Shown here: piece by piece, positions 62,972 through 64,000 of the stretch
Layout: each line of letters begins with the position of its first letter
How positions within the stretch are numbered: position 1 is the stretch's first letter
NCBI GenBank assembly: GCA_019746095.1
Contig: JAIESL010000007.1
Coordinates: 1 to 64,000, forward strand
Reading direction: 5' to 3'
DNA: 64,000 bases
From: Caulobacteraceae bacterium
GTDB lineage: Bacteria > Pseudomonadota > Alphaproteobacteria > Caulobacterales > Caulobacteraceae
The notes under the pieces: generated by a model
The model's database searches: none
Told to the model about the DNA's origin: nothing
The model's input: only the letters and a program-made list of their open reading frames with translations
Translations under genes and position numbers: made by a program

Positions 62972-64000
62972 CCCACCTGCGCCCTGTGCCTCAGCATCGC
63001 ATCGGCCAGCACGCAGGCCGCCATGGCCTCGACCACCGGCACGCCGCGCAGGGCGACGCAGGGGTCGTGCCGCCCCTTGGTCCGCACCTCGGTCTCGGTG
63101 CCGTCCCGGGTGATGGTCTGGCCCGGCGTCAGGATGGAGGAGGTCGGCTTGAAGGCGACGCGCGCCGTCAGCGGCTGGCCCGTCGAGATGCCGCCCAGAA
63201 CCCCGCCCGCGTGGTTGGACAGGAAGACCGGCCGCCCGTCCTCACCCAGCCGCATGGCGTCAGCGTTCTCTTCACCCGTCAGTTCGGCCGAGCCGAAGCC
63301 CGCGCCGATCTCGACGCCCTTGACTGCATTGATCGACATCATCGCCGCCGCCAGTTCGGCGTCCAGCTTGCCATAGAGGGGTGAGCCCCAGCCGGCGGGC
63401 ACTCCCGTGACCTCCAGCGCCACGATCGCGCCGATCGAGGAGCCGGCCTTGCGGATGCCGTCGAGGTAAGACTCCCATGCCGGGACGACCGAGCCCGAGG
63501 CCGCGAACAGGGCGTTGTCATAGACCGCTTCGAAATCCACGGCGTCGGGCGCGATCCTGTGCGGTCCCAACTGGATGACGCCGGCGCGGATAGAGACACC
63601 CTCGCCCAGAACCTTGCGCGCCACCGCCCCCGCCGCCACCCGCATCGCCGTCTCGCGCGCCGAAGAGCGGCCGCCGCCACGGTGATCGCGGACGCCGTAT
63701 TTGGCCTGGTAGGTGTAGTCGGCGTGGCCGGGCCGGAAGGCGCGGGCGATCTCGCCATAGTCCTTCGACCGGGCGTCCTCATTCTCGATCTGGATGGCGA
63801 TGGGGGCACCGGTGGTGACCGGGCCGTTCCCGTCCTCGAACACGCCGGACAGGATGCGCGCCGTGTCGCTCTCCTGCCGCTGGGTTACGAACCGGCTGCC
63901 ACCCGGCTTGCGCCGATCCAGCCAGGGCTGGAGGTCGGCCTCGGTCAGGGGGATCAGGGGCGGGCAACCGTCCACGACACAGCCGATCGTCGGCCCGTGG
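62968..64000 (-). CDS. aroC: chorismate synthase (5' end beyond the window)
   Basis: About 344 residues are visible; the frame continues in from base 64000 as [13 protein letters not shown], so about 15 N-terminal residues are missing. Signature segments are [37 protein letters not shown], and [18 protein letters not shown]. It converts EPSP to chorismate with reduced FMN as the last shikimate-pathway step. The stop overlaps the next gene. Confidence 0.97.
   Translation of the reverse strand, partial: HGPTIGCVVDGCPPLIPLTEADLQPWLDRRKPGGSRFVTQRQESDTARILSGVFEDGNGPVTTGAPIAIQIENEDARSKDYGEIARAFRPGHADYTYQAKYGVRDHRGGGRSSARETAMRVAAGAVARKVLGEGVSIRAGVIQLGPHRIAPDAVDFEAVYDNALFAASGSVVPAWESYLDGIRKAGSSIGAIVALEVTGVPAGWGSPLYGKLDAELAAAMMSINAVKGVEIGAGFGSAELTGEENADAMRLGEDGRPVFLSNHAGGVLGGISTGQPLTARVAFKPTSSILTPGQTITRDGTETEVRTKGRHDPCVALRGVPVVEAMAACVLADAMLRHRAQVG

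Noticed and set aside
1-64000. tRNA, rRNA, insertion sequences, prophage or CRISPR
   Set aside because: Intergenic gaps were read for tRNA T-loop patterns, long repeats, transposase motifs and repeat-spacer arrays; none was found.

Overview
The window reads as chromosomal DNA of a high-GC alphaproteobacterium of the Caulobacteraceae, most likely Brevundimonas or a near relative. This is inferred from high GC with strong GC3 bias, an Oar-like TonB receptor driven by a LacI regulator, a phasin, cobS beside a J-domain gene and bolA, the tig-clpP-clpX-lon protease region, and alphaproteobacterial-type promoters. Coding density is very high, many genes overlap by ATGA/GTGA, and no gene-free stretch exceeds about 275 bases. 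I saw no rRNA, tRNA, insertion sequence, prophage or CRISPR array.

Layout. 1-7.5 kb: a truncated hydrolase, a trans-sulfuration enzyme, an S9 peptidase, two cold-shock genes with matching structured leaders, a TorF-type porin and a nitronate monooxygenase. 7.6-12.5 kb: queF, two DUF membrane proteins, a methyltransferase, a CrtI-like oxidoreductase and a lone receiver protein. 12.6-27.6 kb: a type-B carboxylesterase, then a glycan-utilisation locus: a divergent GH1 beta-glucosidase, a LacI regulator with an operator-like palindrome between them, an Oar-like TonB receptor, a terminator/attenuator, a glucoamylase-family (GH144-like) lipoprotein, a substrate-binding lipoprotein, two ABC permeases and a 1060-residue multidomain secreted protein. 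All genes after the attenuator overlap in translation.

27.6-33.5 kb: housekeeping on the minus strand (rpsF-rpsR-rplI, dnaB, a D,D-carboxypeptidase with SPOR domain), then a phasin. 33.5-42.7 kb: clpS-clpA behind a sigma-32-like promoter, CsbD, DUF2239 with an operator-like promoter, cobS, a J-domain protein, bolA, a hybrid histidine kinase and an RcnB-like protein. 42.7-49.1 kb: a cysteine-containing unknown, MscS, threonine aldolase, a fused EgtB-EgtD ergothioneine enzyme, a stress cassette (KGG protein plus a 52-residue protein absent from the ORF track, with an EcfG-type promoter) and an MBL-fold hydrolase. 49.1-60.5 kb: tig, clpP, clpX and lon in canonical order, but interrupted by two tandem secreted paralogues, a small unknown, a HAD phosphatase and an AT3/SGNH-like protein. 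60.5-64 kb: a secreted unknown, a pirin, a one-pass membrane protein coupled to aroC, and aroC cut by the window edge.

The best candidates for something undescribed are the glycan locus with its unclassified 1060-residue protein, the paired csp leaders with a compensating hairpin, the EgtB-EgtD fusion in the reverse order to eukaryotic Egt1, the EcfG-linked small-protein cassette, and the DUF2239 gene with its likely self-recognised promoter.
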